A stretch of 64,000 nt of DNA from Sediminibacillus dalangtanensis. GTDB lineage: Bacteria; Bacillota; Bacilli; Bacillales; Amphibacillaceae. Where the stretch lies: contig NZ_CP046956.1 in the NCBI RefSeq assembly GCF_017792025.1, positions 1,736,001-1,800,000 on the forward strand. Reading direction: 5' to 3'. A program made the translations under genes and the position numbers. This document shows, in pieces, positions 44,141-53,384 of this stretch. Each line of letters begins with the position of its first letter. Positions within the stretch are counted from its first letter, which is position 1. The notes under the pieces are model-generated. The model was not told the origin of the DNA, ran no database searches, and saw nothing but the letters and a program-made list of their open reading frames with translations.

Positions 44141-45748
44141 ATGAAACAGAAAATTGACATCTATAAAGAAAAATTGACGAAATTCTGGAGTTCCAAGTCT
44201 TCCAGACAAAAAGGAGTCATGATCGGTTCTCTCCTGATGGTTCTTTTTTTGATTATTGGTGGAACATTACTTGCAAGTAAAAGCGATATGGTTCCCTTAT
44301 ATAATAATTTGTCTATACAGGAAGTAGGACAGATTAAAACAGAACTGGATGCTAAAGGAGTCCAGTATGAACTTCAGGATGCAGGTAAAACGATATTGGT
44401 TCCAGAACAGGACGCTGACACGCTGTTGGTCGATCTTGCTGCACAAGGATTGCCGAACAGTGGAAATGTTGATTATTCGTTTTTCAGTGACAATACATCT
44501 TGGGGAATGACAGACAATGAGTTTGATGTCATCCAACTAGATGCAATGCAGACGGAAATCGCCAATCTTATAAAAAGTATCGACGGTATTCAGGATGCCA
44601 ACGTGATGATCAACAAACCAGAAGAGCCGTTATTTGTCAGCGAGCAGCCTCTCGAAGCTTCGGCATCAATCGTTTTGAATACACAGCCGGGATATCAGTT
44701 GGAACCGGGCCAGATTAAATCTTTATATCATTTAGTGTCCAAAACGGTGCCGAACCTCCCTACTGATAATATCGTCATCATGAATCAAAATTTTGAGTAT
44801 TTTGACTTAAATGATACAGCGACTGCCGGAAATACGGACACATATACGTATCAACAGAATGTAAAGCAAGACATTGAACGGGATATTCAACGACGGGTGC
44901 AACAAATGATTGGCATGATGGTCGGAAACAATAAGGTAATTGCTTCCGTTACTGCCGATATTGATTTCACCCAGGAAAACAGGGTCGAAGAATTGGTTAC
45001 GCCCGTAGATGAGGATAATATGGAAGGCTTACCGGTAAGCGTAGAGACCATCAAAGAAACTTATACAGGAGGCGCTCCGGAAGGCGGTGTCGCGGGCACA
45101 GGGGAAGAGGAAGTAACCAATTATCCAGCCGGTGAGGAAGGGCAGGATGGCGATTACGAAATGGTCAAAGAATCGATAAACAATGAGTTTAATCGAATTA
45201 AGAAAGAAATCGTCGAAAGTCCTTATAAAATTAGAGACCTTGGAATACAAGTGGCAGTGGATAATACAAAATCTGTCGACAATGAAACAGGGGAAGTTCA
45301 ATATTTGTCGGCTGCTGAAGAAGCAACGGTGGAAGACGGCATTTCATCAATCCTTGATTCAATCATTACCACTTCGATCGACAAGGAGTATGGCGAAGTG
45401 AACCCGGAAGAAAAAGTGTCGATTGTCTTACAGGAATTCAACGGCAGTAAGGGTTCTTCCGCTCAGCCGCAAGCTACCATTCCTACTTGGATGTATATCG
45501 CCGGCGGGGTTTTGATCGCTATCATACTGGCATTGATTTGGATGCTTTGGAGAAGAAGAAGCACGGAAGAAGAGGAAGAGTACGAATATACTGAAGAATC
45601 TTACGTCCCTGACCCAGTCACTATCCCGGATATTGAAGAAAGTCCGGAAACGGAAGCAGGGGTTCGTACCAAGCAACTAGAAAAACTTGCAAAAGATAAA
45701 CCGGAAGAATTTGCGAAACTGCTTCGCAGTTGGATTGCGGAAGATTAG
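44141..45748 (+). CDS. fliF: Flagellar MS-ring protein FliF
   Basis: A 535-residue membrane protein that forms the MS ring. The first membrane helix (about 29-50, GVMIGSLLMVLFLIIGG) is followed by the periplasmic YscJ/FliF domains and a second membrane helix (about 448-468, WMYIAGGVLIAIILALIWML). The C-terminal cytosolic tail binds FliG. ATG 44141 follows GGGGGAAGAG; a longer frame from 44117 would start in the hairpin. Confidence 0.97.
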   Translation: MKQKIDIYKEKLTKFWSSKSSRQKGVMIGSLLMVLFLIIGGTLLASKSDMVPLYNNLSIQEVGQIKTELDAKGVQYELQDAGKTILVPEQDADTLLVDLAAQGLPNSGNVDYSFFSDNTSWGMTDNEFDVIQLDAMQTEIANLIKSIDGIQDANVMINKPEEPLFVSEQPLEASASIVLNTQPGYQLEPGQIKSLYHLVSKTVPNLPTDNIVIMNQNFEYFDLNDTATAGNTDTYTYQQNVKQDIERDIQRRVQQMIGMMVGNNKVIASVTADIDFTQENRVEELVTPVDEDNMEGLPVSVETIKETYTGGAPEGGVAGTGEEEVTNYPAGEEGQDGDYEMVKESINNEFNRIKKEIVESPYKIRDLGIQVAVDNTKSVDNETGEVQYLSAAEEATVEDGISSILDSIITTSIDKEYGEVNPEEKVSIVLQEFNGSKGSSAQPQATIPTWMYIAGGVLIAIILALIWMLWRRRSTEEEEEYEYTEESYVPDPVTIPDIEESPETEAGVRTKQLEKLAKDKPEEFAKLLRSWIAED

Positions 45749-45760
45749 GGGGCAACCTTT

Positions 45761-46771
45761 ATGGCAAGATACAAGGAATTAACAGGAAAGCAAAAGGCTG
45801 CAATATTACTGATTTCTCTCGGGCCCGATGTGTCTGCACAAGTATATAAACACTTGACTGAAGAGGAAATCGAAAAATTAACGTTGGAGATTTCTTCAGT
45901 GAAGAAGGTTGAAGCAGAGCAGAAAGAGCAAATTCTCGATCAGTTTCACCAGATAGCATTGGCGCAAGACTATATTTCCCAAGGAGGGATAGGTTACGCT
46001 AAAACGGTTTTGGAAAAGGCGTTGGGTCAGTCGGAAGCAGATAGTATCATTAATCGGCTGACGTCTTCCTTGCAGGTAAAACCCTTTGATTTTGCCCGTA
46101 AAGCAGAACCGTCACAAGTGCTTAACTTTATCCAAAACGAGCATCCGCAAACAATTGCACTTGTCCTATCGTATTTGGATCCGGAACAGGCGAGCCAAAT
46201 TCTGTCTGAACTTCCGCAGGAAATGCAGGCTGATATTGCAAAACGGATTGCGGTCATGGATTCTACCTCCCCAGAAATTATAACGGAAGTGGAACAGATT
46301 CTGGAGCGGAAGTTATCAGCGACTGTCACGCAGGATTATACGCAAACGGGCGGGATTCAGGCAGTTGTGGAAGTGCTGAACGGTGTGGACCGGAGCACCG
46401 AGCGGACCATTCTGGATGCTTTGGAAATTCAGGACCCTGAACTCGCAGAGGAAATCAAGAAGCGCATGTTCGTATTTGAAGATATTGTCACATTGGATAA
46501 CCGTGCCATACAGCGTGTGATCAGAGAAGTAGAGAATGATGATTTACGCTTGTCCTTGAAGGTTGCTAGTGAAGAAGTCAAAAATATCGTGTTCAATAAT
46601 ATGTCGACACGAATGGCCGATACTTTTAAAGAAGAAATGGAATTTATGGGGCCAGTTAGACTGCGCGATGTAGAAGAGTCTCAATCACGAATTGTTTCGG
46701 TAATTCGCCGGTTGGAAGAACTAGGTGAAATTGTTATAGCCCGTGGTGGAGGAGATGATGTGATTGTCTGA
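45761..46771 (+). CDS. fliG: Flagellar motor switch protein FliG
   Basis: This 336-residue rotor protein transmits torque from MotA to the MS ring. MARYKELTGKQKAAILLISLGPD begins the N domain, the middle domain has EHPQTIALVLSYL, and the C domain carries charged residues near DIVTLDNRAIQRVIREVEN. It starts 13 bases after fliF. The 3' end overlaps fliH by eight bases. Confidence 0.97.
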   Translation: MARYKELTGKQKAAILLISLGPDVSAQVYKHLTEEEIEKLTLEISSVKKVEAEQKEQILDQFHQIALAQDYISQGGIGYAKTVLEKALGQSEADSIINRLTSSLQVKPFDFARKAEPSQVLNFIQNEHPQTIALVLSYLDPEQASQILSELPQEMQADIAKRIAVMDSTSPEIITEVEQILERKLSATVTQDYTQTGGIQAVVEVLNGVDRSTERTILDALEIQDPELAEEIKKRMFVFEDIVTLDNRAIQRVIREVENDDLRLSLKVASEEVKNIVFNNMSTRMADTFKEEMEFMGPVRLRDVEESQSRIVSVIRRLEELGEIVIARGGGDDVIV

Positions 46772-47519
46772 CAGCCATCCGATTCATTCTGACACCGGGA
46801 GAAAGGTAATTGGGATCAAACCAGTTACTGTACGAGAGAAAGACGAGTATCATAAATCAGAAATAGAGCTTGATCAAACGGTATTAAAATTGAAACAGGC
46901 ACAAGAAGACTTGGAAAAAGCAAGAAATGAAGCAGGATTCTTAACAAAAGAAGCAGAGCGTCAGATAGCAATTGAAAGAAGCGAGTGGGAATCCGAAAAA
47001 AAGCGATTATATGAGGAAGTAAAACAGTCGGCCTATGAGACGGGTTTTGAGACAGGGCGCTCAGATGCTCAAAAGCAATATGAGGAATTTGTTGACAAAG
47101 CACGTGAGCTCGCGGACCTTGCACAACAAGATTACCAGACCATCCTCGATAAAAGTGAAGATGCCATTTTGACCTTGAGCATAAAGGCTGCATCCAAAAT
47201 TATTCACAAGGAACTGGAAACCACGGATGCTTTTCTGGAAATTGTAAAAAATGTACTGAAGGAAGCCAAGCAACAGGAAAACATTGCGGTTTACATTCAC
47301 CCGGATGATTATCAGCTCGTGATCAGCCAGCAGGACGAGTTACGAAATATAGTGGTTGGGGAAGCACATCTCCAGTTTTATCCTGATATAGAGTTAACAA
47401 GAGGAAGCTGTATCGTAGAAACGTCATTCGGCAGAATTGACGCAAGTGTGGATACACGGCTGATTGAACTGAGAGAAAAACTATTTGAAGCGTTAAGGGA
47501 GAACTCAGATGAAGATTGA
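46764..47519 (+). CDS. fliH: Flagellar export regulator FliH
   Basis: A 251-residue negative regulator and stator of the FliI ATPase. A long coiled coil (about 25-110) is followed by a V-ATPase-E-like C-terminal domain (VYIHPDDYQLVISQQDELR and LTRGSCIVETSFGRIDASVD). TTG 46764 is used, nine bases after GGAGGAG, inside the end of fliG. The last codons overlap fliI by 11 bases. Confidence 0.93.
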   Translation: MSDSHPIHSDTGRKVIGIKPVTVREKDEYHKSEIELDQTVLKLKQAQEDLEKARNEAGFLTKEAERQIAIERSEWESEKKRLYEEVKQSAYETGFETGRSDAQKQYEEFVDKARELADLAQQDYQTILDKSEDAILTLSIKAASKIIHKELETTDAFLEIVKNVLKEAKQQENIAVYIHPDDYQLVISQQDELRNIVVGEAHLQFYPDIELTRGSCIVETSFGRIDASVDTRLIELREKLFEALRENSDED

Positions 47520-48828
47520 TAAATACCTTGATGTAATTGACCGCTTCGATAATTACAAGCGCTATGGGAAAATTCACCGTGTGGTTGGTCTAATGATTGA
47601 ATCTCAGGGACCAGAAGCAAGCATTGGAGATGTTTGTTACATTCATGCCAGCACAAACCATGATGAAACCATTTTGGCGGAGGTTGTCGGTTTCCATAAT
47701 GAGAAAGTTTTACTTATGCCTTATTCGCAGCTGAAAAACATCGGACCTGGTTGCATGGTCGAAGCAACTGGTCAGCCTTTATCGATAAAAGTGGGAAGAG
47801 GCCTGATTGGCAAGGTAGTCGATTCGTTGGGAAATCCATTGGATAACTCACAAATGCCGAGGGGACTGGCATCTTATCCTTCTGAGCAGTCACCGCCGAA
47901 TCCTATGTTGCGCCCACCGATTGATGAGTCCATCCAAGTAGGGGTGAAGGCAATCGATACCATGCTTTCTGTTGGAAAAGGGCAAAGGGTAGGTATATTT
48001 GCTGGAAGTGGAGTTGGAAAAAGCACACTCCTTGGAATGATCGCCAGAAATAGCGGGGCAGATATTAATGTGATTGCACTGATTGGCGAGCGTGGAAGAG
48101 AAGTCCGTGAATTTATTGAAAAAGATCTAGGTGATGAAGGTCTCCATAAGTCCATCGTCGTGGTTGCCACTTCTGATCAACCAGCATTGATGAGGATAAA
48201 AGGAGCGTACACTGCTACCGCCATCAGCGAATATTTTCGTGATCAAGGATATAATGTCAACCTGATGATGGACTCTGTAACTAGAGTGGCCATGGCTCAA
48301 CGAGAAGTTGGACTTGCGACAGGAGAGCCGCCGACGACAAAAGGATATACACCTTCTGTGTTTGCAATATTGCCAAAATTGCTAGAAAGAGCAGGCACAA
48401 GTGAAGCTGGTACTATTACGGCGTTTTATACAGTGCTGGTGGATGGCGATGACATGAATGAGCCAATTGCCGATACGGTCAGAGGTATATTGGACGGCCA
48501 TTTTATTCTGGACCGTAAACTTGCCGAACAAGGACGATTTCCGGCAATAAATGTACTAAAATCAGTCAGCAGGGTCATGCCGCAAATAATTTCTCCAGAA
48601 CAACAACAAGTTGCCGGAAAAATCAGGTCCTTGCTCGCTACCTATGAAGAAAATCACGAATTGATCCAGATAGGCGCATATAAACGTGGAACGAACAGGG
48701 AGATAGATGAAGCAATTCAGTTTCAGCCGAAACTGGTACATTTCTTGAAACAGGGAACGGATGAAAAGTTCTCTAGTAAAGAAGCATTGCTGCAAGCTTC
48801 TAATCTAGTAGCGGGTGGTAAGGGATAA
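47509..48828 (+). CDS. fliI: Flagellum-specific ATPase FliI
   Basis: A 439-residue F1-beta-like ATPase that helps deliver export substrates. GIFAGSGVGKSTLLGMIA is the Walker A loop, ALIGERGREVREF follows, and GLATGEPPTTKGYTPSVFA and the DGHFILDR motif are family-specific. The start overlaps fliH and the stop overlaps fliJ by one base, so the three are translationally coupled. Confidence 0.97.
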   Translation: MKIDKYLDVIDRFDNYKRYGKIHRVVGLMIESQGPEASIGDVCYIHASTNHDETILAEVVGFHNEKVLLMPYSQLKNIGPGCMVEATGQPLSIKVGRGLIGKVVDSLGNPLDNSQMPRGLASYPSEQSPPNPMLRPPIDESIQVGVKAIDTMLSVGKGQRVGIFAGSGVGKSTLLGMIARNSGADINVIALIGERGREVREFIEKDLGDEGLHKSIVVVATSDQPALMRIKGAYTATAISEYFRDQGYNVNLMMDSVTRVAMAQREVGLATGEPPTTKGYTPSVFAILPKLLERAGTSEAGTITAFYTVLVDGDDMNEPIADTVRGILDGHFILDRKLAEQGRFPAINVLKSVSRVMPQIISPEQQQVAGKIRSLLATYEENHELIQIGAYKRGTNREIDEAIQFQPKLVHFLKQGTDEKFSSKEALLQASNLVAGGKG

Positions 48829-49277
48829 TGGCAGATTCGAAAACATTGGAAAAATTGTTGGATTTAAGAGATAGAGACAAACAAACTGCTCAAAAAGACT
48901 ACAAGTTATCGGTCGAACGTTTTGAAGATGTTGCTTCGGAAATGTACAACCTGTTAAAGAAAAAAGAAGATGCGGAAGCTGCATATCAACGGGAAATCGG
49001 CGAAGCCCCGGCATTTGTAGGGAGTTTAACTTCACATTCCGAATATATCGCTAAATTGAAGACGAATATCGCCAGCTTGCAAACAGCAGTTGGCAATGCA
49101 CGCAAAGATATGGAAATGAAACAGGATAAACTTACTGCTGCTTATGTCGAAACAAAGAAATTCGAACGGATGATCGAACGAAAAAGAGAAAAACAGCAGG
49201 CAGTCGTAAAAGCAGAAGAGTCTAAGCAGATGGATGAGATATCCACTATGCAGTTTAACAAAAACAGGGATTGGTGA
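48828..49277 (+). CDS. fliJ: Flagellar export chaperone FliJ
   Basis: This 149-residue protein is almost entirely coiled coil, with MADSKTLEKLLDLRDRDKQ at the N terminus and charged helices throughout. FliJ sits in the centre of the FliI hexamer and escorts export chaperones. Sequence is poorly conserved, so the call rests on position after fliI, length and coiled coil. Confidence 0.92.
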   Translation: MADSKTLEKLLDLRDRDKQTAQKDYKLSVERFEDVASEMYNLLKKKEDAEAAYQREIGEAPAFVGSLTSHSEYIAKLKTNIASLQTAVGNARKDMEMKQDKLTAAYVETKKFERMIERKREKQQAVVKAEESKQMDEISTMQFNKNRDW

Positions 49278-49280
49278 GTT

Positions 49281-49865
49281 ATGGCTAACAAATCCGAGTA
49301 TGAAAAAAAGAAACCAGGAATCCTTCAATGGATATTATTTATTTTAATACCTTTGATTTTGGCAGCCACGATCGCTTTGATTATCATGGTTGCTGCCGGT
49401 ATTGATGTGGGGGGATTTGCTAAAAAGTATGCAAATCAGGTGCCGGGCGTCTCTTCATTGGTTTCTGAAGAAGAAAAAGAAAGCGGAGATGTAGAGCAAA
49501 AGCGTTTAACTGCTGCAATCGACAGCAGGGATGAACAAATCGAGCAATTGGAATCGGAATTGGAAGCCAAAGAAGCTGACATAAAGGATTTGAACGAACA
49601 AATCAATACACTCAATCAACAGTTGAAAGCGCAGGAAGAAGAAGTGGAGGACACTGCTTCCAATGCTATCAACGATATTTCAACCTCTTTTCAAAACATG
49701 GAGGCAGAAAGAGCAGCAGGAATATTGGCTAACTTAGAGGATGATACAGCGTTGGCAGTCATGGAGCAAATGTCCAAAAAGACTCTGGGAGAGATTCTTG
49801 GTGAAATGGATGCAGATGAAGCGGCCAGACTGACAAACGCATACGCAGCTGAGGAAACGCAGTAA
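49281..49865 (+). CDS. ylxF: YlxF/MotE-like flagellar membrane protein
   Basis: A 194-residue protein with one N-terminal membrane helix (about 14-38, ILQWILFILIPLILAATIAL), an extracellular coiled coil (about 72-125) and a C-terminal MgtE-N-like domain (AGILANLEDDTALAVMEQM). In B. subtilis ylxF lies at this place; relatives called MotE stabilise motor or stator proteins. The exact role here is not known. Confidence 0.88.
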   Translation: MANKSEYEKKKPGILQWILFILIPLILAATIALIIMVAAGIDVGGFAKKYANQVPGVSSLVSEEEKESGDVEQKRLTAAIDSRDEQIEQLESELEAKEADIKDLNEQINTLNQQLKAQEEEVEDTASNAINDISTSFQNMEAERAAGILANLEDDTALAVMEQMSKKTLGEILGEMDADEAARLTNAYAAEETQ

Positions 49866-49885
49866 CACTGAAAGGAGGTGAAAAA

Positions 49886-51292
49886 GTGAATAGTATTGGA
49901 TTATTTAACGTCCAGCCGAGTATGTCTTTGACTCCGTTATCTTCGCCAGAAGAGGAGAGTGGCTTGACAGGGCTGACCACTGCCTTTAAAGATTTAATGA
50001 TGCAAAGTTCGTCAGCAAGTGATGAGAAAAAAAGCGACACTCAAGGCAGTGTGCTTGCCGGCCTTCTTTCTACTTTGAAATCGCTGGGCATTGAGTTACC
50101 AGATGAAGATTTAAAAAAACTGGATGCTTTATCACCACAAGTACAAGAAGTGATTTCTGAAATGCTCCAGAATGAAACAACGATAGAACAGCTTGGCGAA
50201 GATAACCCGGAACTGGAACCAACCGAGTTGATCGCCGTTTTGATACAAAGCGTTAAAAATGAAGTTGAGAAAGGGAATCCAACAGATGTCCCAACCGTTT
50301 CAGGTAAAACAACCGTTGCTTTTCCAACAACTTCTGATCAAGCGGTTGCCATGCTCCAAAATCAACAGGCTGTCTTGATTCAACCCGTTACGAACAAGGT
50401 GGATCATGAAAGCAAACAATCTTTTCAATTGATTTGGGAACAAGCAAAAGTGATACTCGGGAAAATCGAAGCAGGCAATCCTACTAAAGAGCAGGAAGCA
50501 TCCTTGAAGCAATTATTGCAACAATGGATAAACCAAGAAAAAGCGGCAGGAAAAACGAACATGACGGTTGGAGCTAACAATGAAACCAGTTTTAAAGGGG
50601 AAACAAAACTGCAAAATATTTGGCAACAGCTTGTAACGACCTTTCGCAGCCGTGACAACCTTTCTGCCCAAAACCGTTATACAGGTAATTCTTCTGTAAC
50701 CTCTGCTGACATTGGCAAATGGATTAAACAGGCGTTAGCAAGGCAGTCAGATGAAGGCCCATCAAATCAAGCAGTTGCCTCGCAGCAACATATGAACAGC
50801 ATGCCGATTTCGAAAGTTGAGCAATATGTAGTGCATCTCAATCAAACCGGAAGTCAGGAAGCTAACCAGAAACAACTGACAGAAACGTTGCAGAAAGCAA
50901 TTCACGAAAGCAATTTTTTAAAAAGCAATGGAACCAAAGAGCTTTCGATTAAACTGCGTCCAGCCCAACTGGGGGATGTAATGGTGAAAATGACCCAGCT
51001 GAATGGCGAAATGACCGTTAAAATAACGGTGACGAGCCAGGCTGCCAAGGACATGCTTGAAGGAAATCTCCATCAGCTTAAGCATATGTTCTCCCCGCAG
51101 CAAGTAGTTGTCGAGAAGCAGGATGCACAATTATTGCAACAAGATAATCGGAACAACGGACAACAAAACAGCGGCAATAGGGATCAGTCTGAACAAGAAA
51201 GCGGCTACCAGCAGGATGAATCTGGAGAGTCTTCTGAAGAAGACGCAAAAGGTAAAAGCTTCTCTGAATTGCTGATGAATGAGAAAGTGTAG
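49886..51292 (+). CDS. fliK: Flagellar hook-length control protein FliK
   Basis: A 468-residue secreted ruler protein. The N-terminal part is low in conserved motifs and rich in Gln/Ser. The C-terminal Flg_hook domain (KELSIKLRPAQLGDVMVKM, MTVKITVTSQAAKDML) switches export specificity by contacting FlhB. GTG 49886 has AAAGGAGGTGA upstream. The acidic Gln/Asn-rich tail (QQDNRNNGQQNSGNRDQSE) is unusual but consistent with variable FliK ends. Confidence 0.94.
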   Translation: MNSIGLFNVQPSMSLTPLSSPEEESGLTGLTTAFKDLMMQSSSASDEKKSDTQGSVLAGLLSTLKSLGIELPDEDLKKLDALSPQVQEVISEMLQNETTIEQLGEDNPELEPTELIAVLIQSVKNEVEKGNPTDVPTVSGKTTVAFPTTSDQAVAMLQNQQAVLIQPVTNKVDHESKQSFQLIWEQAKVILGKIEAGNPTKEQEASLKQLLQQWINQEKAAGKTNMTVGANNETSFKGETKLQNIWQQLVTTFRSRDNLSAQNRYTGNSSVTSADIGKWIKQALARQSDEGPSNQAVASQQHMNSMPISKVEQYVVHLNQTGSQEANQKQLTETLQKAIHESNFLKSNGTKELSIKLRPAQLGDVMVKMTQLNGEMTVKITVTSQAAKDMLEGNLHQLKHMFSPQQVVVEKQDAQLLQQDNRNNGQQNSGNRDQSEQESGYQQDESGESSEEDAKGKSFSELLMNEKV

Positions 51293-51301
51293 GTGATAGA
51301 A

Positions 51302-51742
51302 GTGACAAAAGTAGATAACTCCTATTATTTGAGTCAGCAACCTCGTGGTACAACAGGTTCGAACTTAGGTAAAGACGAATTTTTAAAAATACTGATGGCC
51401 CAGCTGCAAAACCAGGATCCGCTGAATCCTATGGAAGATAAAGAATTTGTATCCCAGATGGCCAGCTTTTCCTCCTTGGAACAAATGACGAATATGTCTG
51501 CTTCCATGGATCGGTTAGTCGATTCACAAACCATTTCACCGGTACTTCAATACAGCCATTTAATCGGCAAAGAAGTTTCTTATAACCGATATGATAAAGA
51601 GACAGGTCAAGTAATCGAAACACCGACGAGTGATGTGACGGCAGTCAGCCAGTCAGAAGGAAAAGCCATATTGGAATTGAGCAATGGTGAAAAGGTATAT
51701 GCGGATGCGATTTTAAAGGTGAGCAGCCCATCATCTGACTAG
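51302..51742 (+). CDS. flgD: Flagellar hook capping protein FlgD
   Basis: A 146-residue short FlgD needed to assemble the hook. LGKDEFLKILMAQLQNQDPLNPM is the family signature (LGKDEFLKILMAQLQNQDPL), followed by FVSQMASFSSLEQM. GTG 51302 is chosen because AGGTG lies six bases upstream; GTG 51293 would overlap the fliK stop. Short FlgD proteins are usual in Bacillus. Confidence 0.95.
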   Translation: MTKVDNSYYLSQQPRGTTGSNLGKDEFLKILMAQLQNQDPLNPMEDKEFVSQMASFSSLEQMTNMSASMDRLVDSQTISPVLQYSHLIGKEVSYNRYDKETGQVIETPTSDVTAVSQSEGKAILELSNGEKVYADAILKVSSPSSD

Positions 51743-51754
51743 AGGATGATAAAC

Positions 51755-52126
51755 ATGGAGCACCGGATACAATCTTTACAGCACCCAATATCTTTAATAC
51801 CCCAATCTTCAAAAACCAAAACATCTAAACAGCTGACAAATTTCAAAGATGCTTTATTAGATGTACAAGGTTTAAAGGTAAGTAAACATGCAAAACAACG
51901 GATGAACGAACGGAATATAGCGATTGACCAGGAGCAATGGCAGAAAATAACGGCAAAAGTAGGAGAAGCGAAACAAAAGGGAATAACGGATTCTTTGGTA
52001 TTGACAGACAATGCAGCTTTGTTGGTAAGTACGAAAAATAATACCGTCGTGACAGCCATGGATCGCTCGGAAGCCGGGAGCAGAATATTCACCAACATCA
52101 ACGGAACCATTGTTATGGATGATTAG
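51755..52126 (+). CDS. TIGR02530 family flagellar operon protein
   Basis: A 123-residue protein with the family core LKVSKHAKQRMNERNI and later TDSLVLTDNAALLVSTKNNTVVTAMDR. Such proteins occur between flgD and flgE in Firmicute flagellar operons, where they aid hook formation in some bacteria. ATG 51755 follows GAGG by nine bases; ATG 51746 would overlap it. Function is inferred only from context. Confidence 0.88.
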   Translation: MEHRIQSLQHPISLIPQSSKTKTSKQLTNFKDALLDVQGLKVSKHAKQRMNERNIAIDQEQWQKITAKVGEAKQKGITDSLVLTDNAALLVSTKNNTVVTAMDRSEAGSRIFTNINGTIVMDD

Positions 52127-52149
52127 GCTGGACCCGAATGGGAGGCCGA

Positions 52150-52175
52150 AATTTGCTGAGTGAATGAAGCAAATT
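52150..52175 (+). other. Inverted repeat upstream of flgE
   Basis: AATTTGCT (52150-52157) and AGCAAATT (52168-52175) form a perfect eight-pair stem with a ten-base loop in the 90-base gap before flgE. No T-run follows, so termination is unlikely. It could be a processing or protein-binding site. Confidence 0.3.
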
Positions 52176-52216
52176 CTTATGAATGAAAAAATAATCTAAA
52201 AAGGATGTTGTGCAAA

Positions 52217-53119
52217 ATGTTACGTTCAATGTATTCAGGTATATCAGGTATGAACGGTTTTCAAACAAAATTAGACGTTATCGGAAATAATATTGCCAAC
52301 GTAAACACTTCCGGTTATAAAAAAGGCCGGGTTACGTTTCAAGATATGATGAGCCAGTCCTTGTCTGGTGCAGAAGGGCCGGTCATGCAAGGTGGGAATG
52401 CTATCCGCGGTGGCGTGAATCCTTCGCAAGTCGGCTTGGGGTCTCAGGTTGGTTCAATTGACAATATACATACCGTGGGGAATCGCCAGACTACCAATCG
52501 AGCACTAGACCTGGCTTTGGAAGGGGACGGCATGTTCGTTTTAGGAGAAGATGCTAATTCGGATGGGAACTTTGACTTAAGCGGAAACGAAGTGTCCTTT
52601 ACAAGAGCTGGAAATTTCTACTTGGATGACGATGGTTACATTGTCAATCCGGATGGAAAGTATCTGCTTGGCGCAGTTGATTCTGGAGAAGATGGAGCGG
52701 AACCGGCGTTAGGTAGAATACAGATTCCTGAGGATGCCGAAAGCTTCAGCATCCAGGGTACCGGGGAAGTGACTTATGTGGACCCGGAGGATGGGGCTAC
52801 CATCGCTGGTACAATCAGGCTTGCTAAATTTTCAAATCCTGGCGGTCTGCAAAAGCTGGGCTCCAACACTTACCAGCTAACTGCCAACGCAGGTGTTTAC
52901 ACTGACGATGATAATAACTTTAACAGTATCGATGATTTGGTCATTCCTGGACAAGACGGTGGGGCGTCTGTTGTGTCTGGTGCATTGGAAATGTCCAATG
53001 TCGACTTGGCAGAAGAGTTTACCGAGATGATTACAGCACAAAGAGGTTTCCAGGCAAACACGAGAATCATCACGACGTCTGATGAGATTCTTCAGGAACT
53101 AGTCAACCTGAAACGTTAA
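52217..53119 (+). CDS. flgE: Flagellar hook protein FlgE (FlgG-like)
   Basis: A 300-residue hook protein. MLRSMYSGISGMNGF and DVIGNNIANVNTSGYKKGRVTF are the N-terminal D0 signature, and EMSNVDLAEEFTEMITAQRGFQANTRII is the C-terminal D0 part. This form was formerly named FlgG in B. subtilis. AAAAGGATG lies upstream. It closes the hook block; a G/C hairpin follows before flbD. Confidence 0.96.
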   Translation: MLRSMYSGISGMNGFQTKLDVIGNNIANVNTSGYKKGRVTFQDMMSQSLSGAEGPVMQGGNAIRGGVNPSQVGLGSQVGSIDNIHTVGNRQTTNRALDLALEGDGMFVLGEDANSDGNFDLSGNEVSFTRAGNFYLDDDGYIVNPDGKYLLGAVDSGEDGAEPALGRIQIPEDAESFSIQGTGEVTYVDPEDGATIAGTIRLAKFSNPGGLQKLGSNTYQLTANAGVYTDDDNNFNSIDDLVIPGQDGGASVVSGALEMSNVDLAEEFTEMITAQRGFQANTRIITTSDEILQELVNLKR

Positions 53120-53123
53120 CCAA

Positions 53124-53155
53124 AAGGGGGAACGGGGGCGTTGAACCGCCCCCTT
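53124..53155 (+). promoter_or_regulatory. G/C hairpin between flgE and flbD
   Basis: GGGGGCG (53134-53140) pairs with CGCCCCC (53147-53153). An alternative AAGGGGG (53124-53130) pairs with CCCCCTT (53149-53155). The two are mutually exclusive. The ATG of flbD is at 53163, and the only Shine-Dalgarno-like sequence is AAGGGGG, so the first fold may bring it near the start codon. No T-run for termination. Confidence 0.5.
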
Positions 53156-53162
53156 CAAATAA

Positions 53163-53384
53163 ATGATTAAGCTCACTCGATTAAATGGTGATACATTCAG
53201 TTTAAATGCGGTTTATGTTGAACAGATACAATCTTTTCCTGATACGACCATAAGCCTTGTTACAGGAAAAAAATTAGTTGTAAGAGAAACGGAGAATGAA
53301 GTGAATATGTTGATTCAAAAGTATTATCAAACCATTGGTTTGCAGGGCTGTGTCAAAGAAGCCGGTGATGTTCATGGGCAGTAA
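53163..53384 (+). CDS. flbD: Flagellar FlbD family protein (SwrD)
   Basis: A 73-residue FlbD-like protein. MIKLTRLNGDTFSLNAVYVEQI begins the family domain, and VVRETENEVNMLIQKYYQ ends it. In B. subtilis SwrD increases motor power and is needed for swarming. Its ribosome site is not adjacent, see the hairpin entry. The 3' end overlaps fliL. Confidence 0.95.
   Translation: MIKLTRLNGDTFSLNAVYVEQIQSFPDTTISLVTGKKLVVRETENEVNMLIQKYYQTIGLQGCVKEAGDVHGQ

Noticed and set aside
53134..53153. G/C hairpin after flgE as transcription terminator
   Set aside because: No T-run follows and essential flagellar genes continue downstream.
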